From Bryoerythrophyllum caledonicum (lineage: Eukaryota > Streptophyta > Bryopsida > Pottiales > Pottiaceae): a stretch of DNA of 64,000 nucleotides. This document shows, one piece after another, positions 32,799 to 43,492 of this stretch. Position numbers and translations under genes: made by a program. Each line of letters opens with the position of its first letter. Position 1 is the stretch's first letter. The notes below the pieces were generated by a model. That model did not search any database, was not told where the DNA came from, and worked only from the letters and a program-made list of their open reading frames with translations. The stretch lies in assembly GCA_963971425.1 (NCBI GenBank), contig OZ020524.1, positions 21,753,022 through 21,817,021 of the forward strand, written 5' to 3'.

Positions 32799-33251
32799 GT
32801 CATAATCATATCTCTCCATGGTCCTCTCTGCTCGGACGAGGTCCTTGACTCGGCCAAGTCCCGATCCGCGCAGCTGCCTTCCTTTGATGACACCGCAGAT
32901 GTTATTCCAATACTACTGCGGTATTTCAATGTCGGGATCTGGTCTCCTATGCGTCCAGAGAGGCTCATGGAGGCGGCCCAAGTGTTATTGCCCCTAGACA
33001 TCTTATCAGATATTCCTTTTTGCTATGCCAGCAAGCAGACTCGAAGGCCCAGCTATGTTAGGTTTCTCCACATCTTTAAGAAGGCCTCATTTAATCCTAG
33101 AACAAGGCATTATTTGTGGCCTAAATCTCTTGTTGTTGCAGATCTAGATCCATTCAAGAATCCTAGAAAGGCTATAGTTCATTATCTAACATATGGGAGA
33201 CACCATACAGGACGGGTAGAGGGCATCTGTAAAGCACTAAAATTAGAATAG
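32799..33251 (+). CDS. Second HAD-like module (HAD2) of element A
   Basis: The exon opens after the acceptor 'tttcgcag' and reads VIIISLHGPLCSDEV, then FNVGIWSPMRPERLMEAA (motif II-like), and SLVVADLDPFKNPRKAIV (motif III/IV-like). Motif I has Ser where the catalytic Asp should be (I-S-L-H-G), so a phosphatase-dead, perhaps binding-only domain is likely. It is homologous to 62601-63239 in element B (FQVGIWLSMVQARLRKVL; KVLMVDDQQMRHVFN). The 5' exons are unknown. It may be spliced to HAD1 or be its own gene. Confidence 0.6.
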   Translation, partial: VIIISLHGPLCSDEVLDSAKSRSAQLPSFDDTADVIPILLRYFNVGIWSPMRPERLMEAAQVLLPLDILSDIPFCYASKQTRRPSYVRFLHIFKKASFNPRTRHYLWPKSLVVADLDPFKNPRKAIVHYLTYGRHHTGRVEGICKALKLE

Positions 33252-33367
33252 TTGATTCGATTCTCCGTAGATTACACGCGCCTCTTATCAACGGCTACCC
33301 TTCATATTTTGTATGACACTTTCTTATAATGAAACAGTTTAGTACTGGACTCTTACTCTGATTTCAT

Positions 33368-33553
33368 CCGGAGATATCCGGTTGCATGTTCTATCAATTG
33401 CGAGTAATTTCTGTCCGCATCTCTGTCCCATTTTTTCCTACCACATGTTTCCCAACCACACATTTGTGATGTACAGCATGTCCATTAATTTCTGTCTTCA
33501 GGACTCGGTTCTTCTTCTGGTTTCCACTTTGATTTTCACCCGGAGATATCCGG
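33368..33553. repeat. Two CCGGAGATATCCGG variants after HAD2
   Basis: 33368-33381 and 33540-33553, both with the same one-base change from AGATCT to AGATAT at the centre. A half site (ATCTCCGG) follows near 33704. End-proximal sites on both sides of element A carry the T variant (GATATC), while internal ones carry AGATCT. Confidence 0.85.
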
Positions 33554-33748
33554 CTGCATGTTCCGGACTGACGTATTGTCTAAATTCAAATTTGGTCGCT
33601 CTAGCCATTTCTTCCTTCATAAGTGTCATTGGTGATGCATTTAATGTTTGAAAAGTACTCGAAACTCCTCGGCTTTTACGCTTCACTCTCATTTATGAGG
33701 CACATCTCCGGATCTTTCTTTTAGTCCTTAGTCCAGAATTCACCTCAT

Positions 33749-33763
33749 AGTCCAGAAATAGTT
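33749..33763. repeat. Right terminal inverted repeat of element A
   Basis: AGTCCAGAAATAGTT, the exact reverse complement of 16074-16088. The neighbouring sequence outside it reads as element H intron, close to the donor of exon b. Confidence 0.65.
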
Positions 33764-33807
33764 GAATTGGGCATCTTGATCTAAGAATGTAAGGAGCGAG
33801 GATTACC

Positions 33808-34018
33808 TGGAATAGCACTTTCACCATCTGAGAAGCAGGAATCGGGTACCACGTAGTACTTGGCTTCTTCACACACATTTCATAGCGATGGGGCGGAATC
33901 AAGTCCTTGTAGTACTCTAGTGGTCATGTGCCGTATAAATGCACCCGGTCAAGTTGGTGCATGACATTTGTAACGACATGGTTTGTCTCGTTAGTCCTAA
34001 AAAAACAGCGGTCCTCAG
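33808..34018 (-). pseudogene. Element H gene, exon b
   Basis: The acceptor is 'gattttgcag', and the donor gtaatcc lies at 33807. It codes AEDRCFFRTNETNHVVTNVM, then an in-frame TGA near 33930, then EYYKDLIPPHRYEMCVKKPS. The exon lies 45 bases from the right end of element A, which occupies the following intron. The join to exon a is off phase by one as I read it, so either the edge is slightly different or a small indel has occurred. Confidence 0.6.
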
Positions 34019-34069
34019 CTGCAAAATCAGATAAGCTTGGAAACCCTACAACTTTAGAAATACACTTAC

Positions 34070-35079
34070 TTATTAACGACGTGCATTGCGGATAGTATTC
34101 GTGGATACCCATTCGGTGTAATGTCAAGTATAATGCAGAACGGCCTCCCGTTCTTCTTGACAAATTTTGTGTCACCAGCTTTCTTTGTGTCAATGTACTC
34201 TTTCCACGCCTCGTACCGGTGGTTGCCATCGTAGATGTACAACATCCTCCCACTTAGATGCTTTAGGTCTTCGTCGTCAGCCAACTCGGATTCGAATTCT
34301 TCGTTCATGGTTTTCCAGTCTGAGGACCAGGAATTTGAAATCGCATCATCAACAGGCTGCTCAATTCCCTCCTTGCTAGTCACCGCAAGGTAGAAGGAGG
34401 TGTCACCATCTCGATAACCATGAGCAAACCCCGCCATCATCTTCTGCTTCTTGATTTTGTGCACTTTTTGAAGCTCCTGCATTGGTATCATGTGGCATAA
34501 AGGAATTCGAATATGTGAGAATTTATCCATTGGGAGACGCCGCATAAGGTTGATCGCCGCAAATGCATCAAGGTGACACACGATGCCAATTCGCTCCGTC
34601 ACTTCCTCGATGGAGGCATCCGGATCCTGGCCGAGGTCATTGTCAAGGTCTAGCGTAGCCTCCTTCTTCTCCCTCTTCTTGCTCTTCCGTTTGCCCTTCC
34701 TCCTCGACCCTCTCTCAGCATCGTTGTCCTTGCATGAGTCGGATAAGCCCAACTCGACAAGGGCCCCGCCGGCAGCGGATGCATCGCTCTCTGCCTCCAC
34801 TTCACTCCTTGCTTTCTCTTCGCTCTCCGCCTCCTCTTCTATTCTATCGATATCGTCATCTTTGTCGCTCTCTTCTACGTCGAATTTATCTAAATCATCA
34901 CCCCCCTTGCCGGACTCCTCCTCTTCTTCGCCCCCACTTTCGGTCACCGTGTTTAAAACATCTTCCTCCAATTTGTTAACGCCTCCAGGTCCCGCCTCGT
35001 CTCCTTTGCCCTTGTCTCGGACTTCTTCATCGTCGAGCAAGGGCATCGCCAAACCCTCGACCTCCACACCGACTTCCAA
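34070..35079 (-). pseudogene. Element H gene, exon a: acidic N-terminus plus ParB-like domain
   Basis: Minus strand, open for 336 codons, ending at a canonical donor (gtaagtg at 34069). The first ~150 residues are acidic (SGGEEEEESGKGGDDLDKFD) and end in a Lys/Arg cluster (RRKGKRKSKKREKK, a likely nuclear signal). Next comes a ParB-like segment: FSHIRIPLCHMIPM and GRMLYIYDGNHRYEAWKEYI, where DGNHR-YEA matches the core nucleotide-binding loop of ParB/sulfiredoxin folds. The family differs from the ParB-like protein of element A. This exon itself is intact, but later exons hold at least four stops and one insertion, so the gene is dead. Without the later exons the ParB assignment rests on this motif alone. 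Confidence 0.65.
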
Positions 35080-35107
35080 GGTTGTCTACATAGACGGATA
35101 GGGGCCT

Positions 35108-35310
35108 AAAGATAGCCGACGGACGGACAGTCGGACAGGACGGACAGCACCATTACCGGACAGATGCCTAGAATATTCCAAAGAGTATGCCCAAATATAT
35201 AGGAATATTACCGAGTATACCCTAATATACCTGAATATTCTAGAATATTTTCTGCTGGACAGACGGCAGCCTCTATCGGACAGACAGCAGGACGGCCGGA
35301 CAACGGAACA
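35108..35310. repeat. CGGACGG/CGGACAG-rich edge of element H (5' side)
   Basis: Repeated gacggacag, cggacagac and similar words, complementary to the CGTCCG words at 8935-9033. AT-rich 'gaatattcta' blocks are mixed in. Upstream of this, 35316-35441 on the minus strand could be an extra 5' exon (MLTSKLKESQIDEDEAPGN), at low confidence. Confidence 0.6.
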
Positions 35311-35441
35311 ACCCTGCCGACTTCACGCGCGTCCTCTCCACCGACATGCACCTTGTCGCGGCCTTTAGCCGTTCGCGATACCGGATTGCCAGGAGCTTCG
35401 TCTTCATCTATCTGCGATTCCTTCAATTTTGATGTTAGCAA

Positions 35442-37178
35442 CTTCTCGCACCCTCTTCACGAGAATTCTCCAAAACACCTCACAACACACAGACATTCAG
35501 TTCACTCCAAACCCTAAGCATTCCGTTTCTCTTAATCTTGTCTACAATTACCTGCAAAGAACGCTCTGGAGCCCCCTCTAACACAGAATTTCTCGGCATC
35601 GCTCTGCACTAGAACGCTTAAACTTGCAAAGCAACACTATCGACTAGAATACCTAACTCCAATGTTGCACAAATGAAAGAAGATAAACAGTAGAGGTTGC
35701 TCTACTTATAACTTGGGTCGGGGTGAGCCGTCAACCTTCGCCTTTACCCAACCCGTCCAATTTAAGAACTCATTATGACCACTATCCTTCCATCAACAAC
35801 CCAATAACTATGGTCAAAACCATCTCATCCACAAGCATCATTTCTTATGGCCTTGACGTACCATAGGAGAGCCGTCAGCATCGGCCGCCACTCAAGCCAT
35901 CATTATCAAGTACACATATAACTCATCATTTCGACTTCGCTCCCAAGTAAAGAAGTCGACTTACCTTACCACTTCAACATCATTTTCGGCCACTATCCAA
36001 CTTGTCCTTAATCATACTTTACCACCTTTCTCACCTTACCATCATTTCTCTCATTATCAATCGCATCGACGTTGTATTCCATTATACATCATAATTTTGT
36101 CCAACTTATGCCGTCAAAGTCTAGTCCCCTCTCCCAATCAATAGGACTCTTTGCAATTCATCCAAGTCACCCTCTATCATGCTTTGTCTCATAAGAAAGC
36201 TTTCAATCATAAAATTCTACCACGAGGTCAACATTGAATAGCACCATTATCTATCACTCTTTTTTCAAAAAACAACGTCTAGCAAAGAACTCATGGGACT
36301 CATATGACCCTCCCAGGAGATACGTTTTCAATCACCCCCCCTGCTACAAGACAAGCGTGTACCTACGTTTTTGAAACACACACATCTTCCATCAAAACTT
36401 GGACCTCCTGCTCCTTGTCAGCTGTTGCTTTCCCTCTCCGCCTCGACGTTGTCACTACGTCCAGCTTCGCAAACTCCGGACCTAATGTTCTAGCTGTACC
36501 CTCTATGCCCGCGTACCTCCGCATTTGCGACTCCTGTAATGCCTTCAGTTGTTTCAAGGTAGAGAATTGGGCCGCCCGTTTGTTTCTCTTTGGCATGTGA
36601 TCTAAGTGGGCTTTCCTACTCAACTCGTTCCTAGCATCAACTTAATAATGTAGACTTCCAAACTCTTGGCTTGCAATTTTCTGCCTTTCTACTCGCTTCG
36701 TGTGGACATATTGTGCGCCCAATAAAACCTGTCCGCTTTTAAAAGCACAACGCTCTATACATTGGGATCGTCATATTTACGTCAAGACGGCGGCGTCCAA
36801 TATAAGTACTCTATTCTGTGGTGATGTTTAAATTATCTGACACTTCTCAACAACTTTCACCCACCACTTTTAATAAACAATCCAAATCGTGCACTATTTA
36901 GGCTATGCTTTGTTGCTATACTCTATATACATATCACGCCATCTGCTAATTCCAAAACTTTACTCCCAGTTCTATAAAATTAATCGCCTTTGCTCCTAGC
37001 TCCTCGAGTATCTTTAGAAGCCACGTACAATAATGGACTTCCTCGCAACTTTATTTCAAACTCCTGCTAATCTTTCATGCATGCACCGTCCTCCCTACTC
37101 ATTTCCTCTTGAATTTAGCTTGATAGGCCTGTGCTCCAACTTTTGGTGAGCGCTCGCATTCACTACAGCAGGATTAAT
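35442..37178. other. AT-rich intergenic region
   Basis: Mostly AT-rich without repeats that I recognise. One minus-strand frame (36363-36623) codes a short basic helical peptide (MPKRNKRAAQFSTLKQLKAL) followed by a possible donor (gtaggt), so it may be a stray exon. Confidence 0.4.
36363..36623 (-). CDS. Possible orphan exon, Lys/Arg-rich helical peptide
   Basis: 86 codons from ATG 36623 with protein-like, helix-forming composition (QLKALQESQMRRYAGIEGTA; RRRGKATADKEQEVQVLMED) and a plausible donor close to its end. The plus-strand frame over the same bases is poorer. Family unknown. Confidence 0.3.
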   Translation of the reverse strand: MSRKAHLDHMPKRNKRAAQFSTLKQLKALQESQMRRYAGIEGTARTLGPEFAKLDVVTTSRRRGKATADKEQEVQVLMEDVCVSKT

Positions 37179-40100
37179 ATGACCCACACTCACTTGCGTC
37201 CATCACAGTCGCCATCTTTTGCAATGGCATCCTCTTCCGATGCACCAACCCCTGCCTTTGTTTTTCTTCGGGCTAGTGATAGTGGCGTACCGTTCAATAT
37301 TCGTATAGATAACGGTGGGCTCGCTTCCGTGACTCTATTCATGTTAAGTTTGAGATTTGCACTTCTGGAGGACGGTATCTACGTCAAAGAAGAGGTTTAT
37401 GACAACGTAACTTTGGAGCTTGTTCATACTATAGCTATGCAGTCTGTTGTGGTCGAGGGGTCGCCAAAATTGTGGAAGCTCAGACCAGGACACTATAGAG
37501 TCTACGGTCTTGAGCATTTTAAGGTTCCTACTAATTCCTACGTTCCTACGCTCCTACGCGTCCCAGGTCATCGTCGTCTAGTATGCACACCCCGCTTCCA
37601 CCTAGACTTTAGAGTAAGAGTTAAGATTGAATCTAGGACGGAGAGCGTAATTTTATTGTCATCGGATGACAAGTCCCCTTCTCCGAGGAATTGTCCGATC
37701 ATGACAAATATCCCTGTGTCATGCCCTCCCTAAAATACCACTCATGTGTCGTACGATCCTTTGTCTAACACCCCCTCATCTTATGCCCCAGTATCTTGTA
37801 CGCCGATGTCCTGTCCTCCTAAGTGTACCACGGACTCGACTGTTATGAGTGTTATTTCTTGCCTGAGAGAGTTGCAAACCCGACCAGGTTGTAAGAGTCC
37901 CTTGAAACAATTAGACTATAACACGATCCGCCGTGAGCAAGTTCCATACCTTCCTCACGAATTCAATGGCGATGTTATTTTTGAATTACCCCCTGCAGGC
38001 ATTTCATCAGCGTCTACTCAGGCAAAGAACATGCATGGCATGGACAAAAGTTACGACGGGCACGTTTGGACGAAGACTATCACCACAAATATCACCAACG
38101 ACGATGGCCTCAACTTCAGGACTTCCAAGTGCGTTGGACATCTTCGTTGCAGTAACGAGGATTGCGAATACCTCCGCCGAAACCACTGGACAGCGCCATT
38201 TAATGAAACGGAGTTCGAAGGCATTACGCAACATCCTTTTGCTTCGGGTCAGGTACCACGTTTGGGCTCAACACTCGTTTGTAAAATTTGCCACAAGCCC
38301 CCTTCGTGTCTTGCGCCGTGTCCTGCTACTATTTACTACGTGTCGAGTAAGCACAATATCACCCGTGCATGTATTCACCTCGGGACACACAACCATCCGG
38401 TTAAAACTGGAGATTATCAAGAGGTTAAGGAGCGCATCAATTCATTAATTGGTGAGCAGATACAAAGAACTCCTCTTGCCACCAAAAGTTCCATTGTTTT
38501 GGAAGCAAGCAAAGATCTTATGGGGGAATTTTTATTGCGAGAAGGGGACGACCCTGAGCGAATCCTAAGTTTTGAAGAATTAGTTTCGATGCTTGATAAG
38601 TGCAAGGATAAAGGATCACCTAGCATCCGAAATAAGGTGGTCTCCTTTTGATATTTGAAGTGGTACGGCATATTAGACAACATTACCAGACTTAGGGGAG
38701 TTAATAGTTGGGCCTTTGTTCAGAAAAATATGTTCCCTGGTCAAGGTGAAGAATTTGAGAAGGTATTCATCTTCAAAATGTCTGAAGTAGGACCTAGTTC
38801 GGGTGTTGATTTAGTGAAATGTATGCAGCCAGGTGGTGATCTGGAGAATTTGTGGTTAATGTTTGATCATGTTAAACACGTGAGACAGTGGACCACCATG
38901 GCGTGTCACGTGTATGATGCTACCTACTATCGGGTTATGAGCATTGCCTGTTGCGACATGGACTTAAAAGATGCCGAAGCTCAAATGATATTCTGGAAGA
39001 ACCTTAATGCTATAATGTCTCGACATGGTTTAGCTTCACCTCAATTCAAAGGTTTCATGGCCGATAGTGCTCACGCTAAGTGGAATGCCGTACGGGTTTT
39101 GTATGGTAGCGGACATAAGGATGAACCAATGATAGACAAGGAGCAAACCTGCCTATTTCATTGGGCCCAATCGATGGTCAACCATAGTGACAAATACATT
39201 ATTCAAGGACCATTACGTGATCAACACAACGCACTATGTCACCAGTATAGGATGGCCTGCACAATGGACGAGGCTGAAAAGTTATATCAAAATATTCGAG
39301 CATGGTGGGCATCCTCTGGAGTTGTTTCCGAGTCCGGATTCCAACATCTTGACCTTTGAATAGCTTTTAGGCACTTTCATTACCGGCAGTGGAGTGGATT
39401 CATGATGCAGGTATTGCTCTCTAACTTCTTCCATCTAAATCGTTTTACTCAGAGACATCGTACTAATTTTTCCTACTCTATTGCAGAGTATGTCGGAGGA
39501 TGAGCTCGTTGAGATGCCCTCTTGCAATCTTGCTGAATCCATTCACAACAAGTGGAAGCAAGCCTCGGGGAATAATAGCGGAGATTTGTACGTCGCGACA
39601 GTGGATGACTACGAGTGGCTCACTATTACCAATTTCTGAAGGGTGACGCTGGCGGGACGGGTCCAATTAAAAAAGAATTGAAACTCCGAGCGGCTAAACG
39701 TAGAGCTAGGAAGACAGGTGATCCACGCGTTTTTGGTGATCCCATGATGATGATGATGCCAGGGGCGGATGAATTTTGCACGCGTGATTCGTATATGCAA
39801 GGTGCGGAGGTGTTCGGTACACACAAGCGCAAGGCCAACTTACCTCTCGGCGCCGATGAAGAATCACATCGTCCGGACAGAGTAAATTTTTCTCATCCAC
39901 GCTACTCTTCTAGGCGGCTTGGTTCTTCTTCAAATCCTCTGCCAGTTATTGATGAAGATGATGACGTTCCAAATATTGAGATCCCACCTGCACAACCGGC
40001 GCCCCCAATTTCACGTGCATCTTTGGGATGTAAGGCTAGTATTCGTCCTGTGACTAGTGTACATGAAACTTTTGCCATCCCAACTGAGTGGCATATTGCT

Positions 40101-40936
40101 CAATTGCCTGCCAACTCGACTAAGAAGTGTTGGGCTAACCACACCAAAACTAGAAGATGCAAGGAGAAGATTGTAGGAGGAAGAAAGGCTACTGCCGCGC
40201 CCAGTTACAATGGTTCTTATGAATGCAGACAAAAGATATCTAACGACCCAATCGATTTTTACTTCTGCAATGACGACATCGACCGGTGCGTGAAAGGTTT
40301 AAGACGTCTATGGGTTCATCGGTACTCAACGGAGCTAGGCATGCCTCCAATCCCGGATGTTTGGCCGGTTATGGCGGGCACTCATCTCACTCGGGACGAG
40401 ATTGAAGATTTGCAACTTGCTGGATTTCAACTTCTACAGAAGCAACAAATTTCTCTGAGGCGCCTTTTTACAACCGCTAGACCACCATTAGACCTTGCCT
40501 CTGTTCCCGTGCCCCGATATCCTGATAAGTACCCAGCAAAGAGGAACGGGAAGCTTCCGAAGTGCTCTTTTGCAAAGCCCAATACAAATCAAAGACAATC
40601 AATGGAATCTGCCGCGTCTATCACAGCCTGTATCCGTTCTATCCGTATGGATTTGGGTGCATTATCTCCCTCGACTCCGGTGTTCCCTCTGATGAGAGGA
40701 CATACACAATCACTGTGAGCTCCTTTCCTTACTGTACGTGTGAATCCTTCGTGAAGACCATGCGGGAATTCCGTGGACATAACCTCTTCTCGTATTGTAA
40801 GCACATCTACTTCATCTTCTTGAGAATTTGTAAATTTCAATCCGATATTCACAGATTCATCCATGTGCCGTCCTTCAGCTTCAACGAGGTGAAATTAGTT
40901 CTTGAAAGTGGCGTACTGGCACACCCTGGAACTTAA
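37179..40936 (+). pseudogene. Mutator-like (MULE) transposase, broken copy
   Basis: It reads as one protein across several breaks. An unrecognised N-terminal ~180 aa comes first (FVFLRASDSGVPFNIRIDNG). In-frame TAA at 37731-37733 follows. Then a WRKY/GCM1-type zinc region (CVGHLRCSNEDCEYL ... LVCKICHKPP ... HLGTHNHPV), and in-frame TGA at 38649-38651. The MULE catalytic core is next (CHVYDATYYRVMSIACCDMD; FKGFMADSAHAKWNAV; CLFHWAQSM), then TGA at 39357-39359. A 76-base intron (39411-39486) precedes an exon with MPSCNLAESIHNKWKQASGN. A frameshift near 39606 and another near 40600 follow. The SWIM zinc finger closes the protein (SSFPYCTCESF ... YCKHIYF). Conserved first and second catalytic Asp are visible. 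Terminal inverted repeats were not found. Confidence 0.85.
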
Positions 40937-40973
40937 TGCAGTGTCAATTCCTAAATCTTAATGTTGTTTGCGT

Positions 40974-41147
40974 CCCCTCTCGTTTCCGGAGAGGGTACTC
41001 TACCATGTTCACTATCCATTATTTGTGTACGTACTATTTGTTGTCCCTTGCAAATTATTTTCAGTAATGTACTCTCCTTTTCGAAGATGTAGCTCATAGA
41101 GTACTTACTATATTTTGACACGTACCCTCTCGTTTCCAAGAGGGTAC
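40974..41147. repeat. Two GTACCCTCTCG...CGAGAGGGTAC-type dyads downstream of MULE
   Basis: 40974-40998 (ccctctcgtttccggagaggg and flanks) and 41122-41147 (gtaccctctcgtttcc then aagagggtac). They share the word of the foldback cluster at 14565-15040, linking that cluster to this MULE family. Confidence 0.8.
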
Positions 41148-41404
41148 TCCACTCTATAGTCCTCAATGTCCATTAATATTTTTAGACATTTATCCTATCG
41201 GAAACAAGATGATATTTGACCCTATTTTTCCTAGATCGTCACCAGTCCAGGGCCACTATTGCTATTGATTTTAGTATATGTTTCTATTTCTATCATCAAG
41301 TATGAACTCCTTTTCTCAAGTTTTGATTACTATACTTCAATTTTTGGCCTCTTAATTAAGTATGGTATTCACATTGTAATTATACTTTAATTGACTCTTT
41401 TTCA

Positions 41405-41760
41405 CGCAAGGCTCCAACTCCAAATTGTACTGTACTTCTGATCTCTCTTTATTGTCGAAAGTGCAATTCCCTTTCAAAGGCGTCCCCTTCGTTGCGCCTC
41501 CAAAATCTTTATCTTCCCTATTAATTTCATTTAGCAATTCTTCTAGCATTTCTAATGGTATGTAGACATCTTCAAAAGACACAGAAGAAGAAGAACGCCG
41601 GACTCCAAAGGAGCCGGCGTGAATAAAGTGTCCGTTCGTTCCACCACTAAGACCATGCCCACCAGGCAGGGAATTAGTAACATGGAACTACTTCCCTCTT
41701 TCGAGGGTAGACTCAAAAGACACAATCTCATCTTCACTAGTGTTTGTCATCTCTTGAGTG
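41405..41760 (-). pseudogene. Unrecognised coding relic
   Basis: A minus-strand reading with one stop (after TLERGK) holds plausible protein sequence: VSFEDVYIPLEMLEELLNEI, REDKDFGGATKGTPLKG. No family recognised; the style is reminiscent of a retrotransposon polyprotein linker, but I cannot assign it. The rest of 41.15-42.14 kb is AT-rich with no gene. Confidence 0.3.
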
Positions 41761-42368
41761 GCAATAGTCAATGGCCTTGCAATATCTTTAAAGAAAATCT
41801 TTTTAGAAAAGATAAGCAAACTTTACGGGTAATTTGGGCTAAAGTACTTATCACGTAAATCTTAAAGAAAAAACATTAATGGCATTTGGGAGGATGTAAT
41901 AGGAACTTGAGCAATCCCTGGATAAATTGATCCACGGGTTTAGGTCACGAAAATTTCTTATTTAAGTAATAATTCAAAAATTTGCTACAATAAAAAGAAT
42001 ATGCTCTGAATATTCGAATATTCAAATATTTTCTGCTCTCCGAGGGAAATTTTTCTACTCTCTACTCTTCGCTCTCCGCTCACCGCTCACATACAAGATG
42101 CGCCCCTTCACACATCTCTCGATATCATCATTACTGTCGTAGTACGTGTTGGCAACTATTCACATCTTAACACAAAGATACCCTTAAGGTAATCGTTCCC
42201 ACAGAGAATCACCGAGAACTACAACGACTAACAACTCATCTATATGTACACCATGTTAACTATATCACAGTAATTACATCAAAGGAAAGAAAGGAAAAGG
42301 GTTAGATTACACCGCCTGAGCGTTTATCTACAGCCACCATCGCGCTCTCCGTACGAGGGCTTCCCCCG

Positions 42369-42461
42369 GGTAGGGACCTACCTCGTCGGAAGGTAGGGAC
42401 CTTCGGGTAAGGACCTACCTCGTCGGAAGGTAGGGACCTTCGGGTAAGGACCTACCTCGAC
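42369..42461. repeat. 37-bp tandem repeat with AGGGACCTACC/GGTAGGGACC dyads
   Basis: Two and a half copies of a unit containing ggacctacctcg and cggaaggtagggacc, which are inverted to each other. It sits in the 3' non-coding part of gag copy 3. Confidence 0.85.
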
Positions 42462-43492
42462 TTAGTCCCGGTTAAGGAAGGGGGGGGGTTATCTTTACAG
42501 CTATACACACTATAGACATCCGGGGTACACGAGTACCCGAATACAGATTATATCACCACGGATGGTAGTCCGTGGACTCGTAGAGATTTTAGTGGTTGAC
42601 ACAAGTAACAGCTACTCTACCTCCCATTCTCTCCTTCTAACTCTACTCACTCACTTGGATGGTTATGGTGTCGCTAAGATCTTCCCGAAGGGATGTTAGA
42701 CCCGGGTTTTCGAGGCTGCGAGCGGCGTAACGTAAGTGAGCAAGGGGCCTACCCGCTCACTATCCGTCCTCCTCTCAGTCTCCCTCCACTTCAGCTGCAG
42801 TCGGAGGTAGGATATATCAGGGGATTGGTACAAGCCTTCACAAGTGACACCAATCGGTACGCCGGAAGGTCACTCAAGACTCGTTAGGATCCTTTTCACA
42901 TCCGTCACTCCCCCCTCGTCCTCCTCTAGACACGTACAATCTCACATGTTATTCCCATCCACCCCTACTAATCTACTTGATGGAACAATGAAACAACTGT
43001 ACGTTTAGAGTTAGAGTCACGCCCCTACTAGCTATCTTCTCACCTCACCTGTTATTCCCATCCACCGCGACTAATCTACTTGATGGAACAAGGAAACGAT
43101 GATTAGACAGTTAGCATAGACTTGAGGACTGGACTACTTGAAATGGCACTCACAATCATGTATGCAATCCGAGCTCTCCAACCATCAAAGGTCTTCTCAG
43201 AGCATAGGTTTAGAATTAAACTGAAAGCAAATACACACATCCAGCAGTGAAGAGAGAGGCCACGGGACTCCTCTCTTATACCGCAAAGGACTCACACAAG
43301 AGTCCAAACCCAACGATACCTTCTAACGGTGACATTAACTACTCTTGGCGGCGGTGGCTGCCACTCCACACGACGTGCACCGTCAGAGGTCACTTATTAC
43401 ACAAAACCCAAGGCAAAACCAAGTCAAATCCCAAAGTCAACGCGGGGCCTAGTCCGCAAATAAACAGTGACCTATCAACTAAGATTCTGACC

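Larger units (their letters stand above)
16074..33763. mobile_element. Element A: 17.7-kb element with DUF7869 gene and ParB/HAD genes
   Basis: The 15-base word AACTATTTCTGGACT at 16074-16088 is repeated inverted at 33749-33763, and inside this interval lie all copies of the palindrome CCGGAGATCTCCGG and its close variants. Contents: a small acidic frame (minus), a DUF7869-type putative transposase (minus), a 4-kb repeat-rich middle, a five-exon ParB-like gene (plus) and two HAD-like modules (plus). It splits an intron of the element H gene. I see no clear target-site duplication, so the exact ends could lie some bases away. Element B at 57-63 kb is a diverged relative of the right half. Confidence 0.7.
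8935..35310 (-). mobile_element. Element H: decayed element with a ParB-like gene, nested host
   Basis: Outer edges are inferred from the CGTCCG/CGGACG clusters at both sides. Between them one minus-strand gene can be followed in four exons (34070-35079, 33808-34018, 15819-about 16073, and 13876-9034 minus an insertion). Element A sits in its second intron and a gag-bearing element sits in its last exon. Without the insertions H would be roughly 4.6 kb. That it is a transposon rather than an ordinary gene is inference from the flanking repeats and from the ParB-like gene in element A. Confidence 0.45.

Noticed and set aside
36304-36600. Plus-strand frame of 98 codons
   Set aside because: The minus-strand frame over the same bases has more protein-like composition and a plausible donor.
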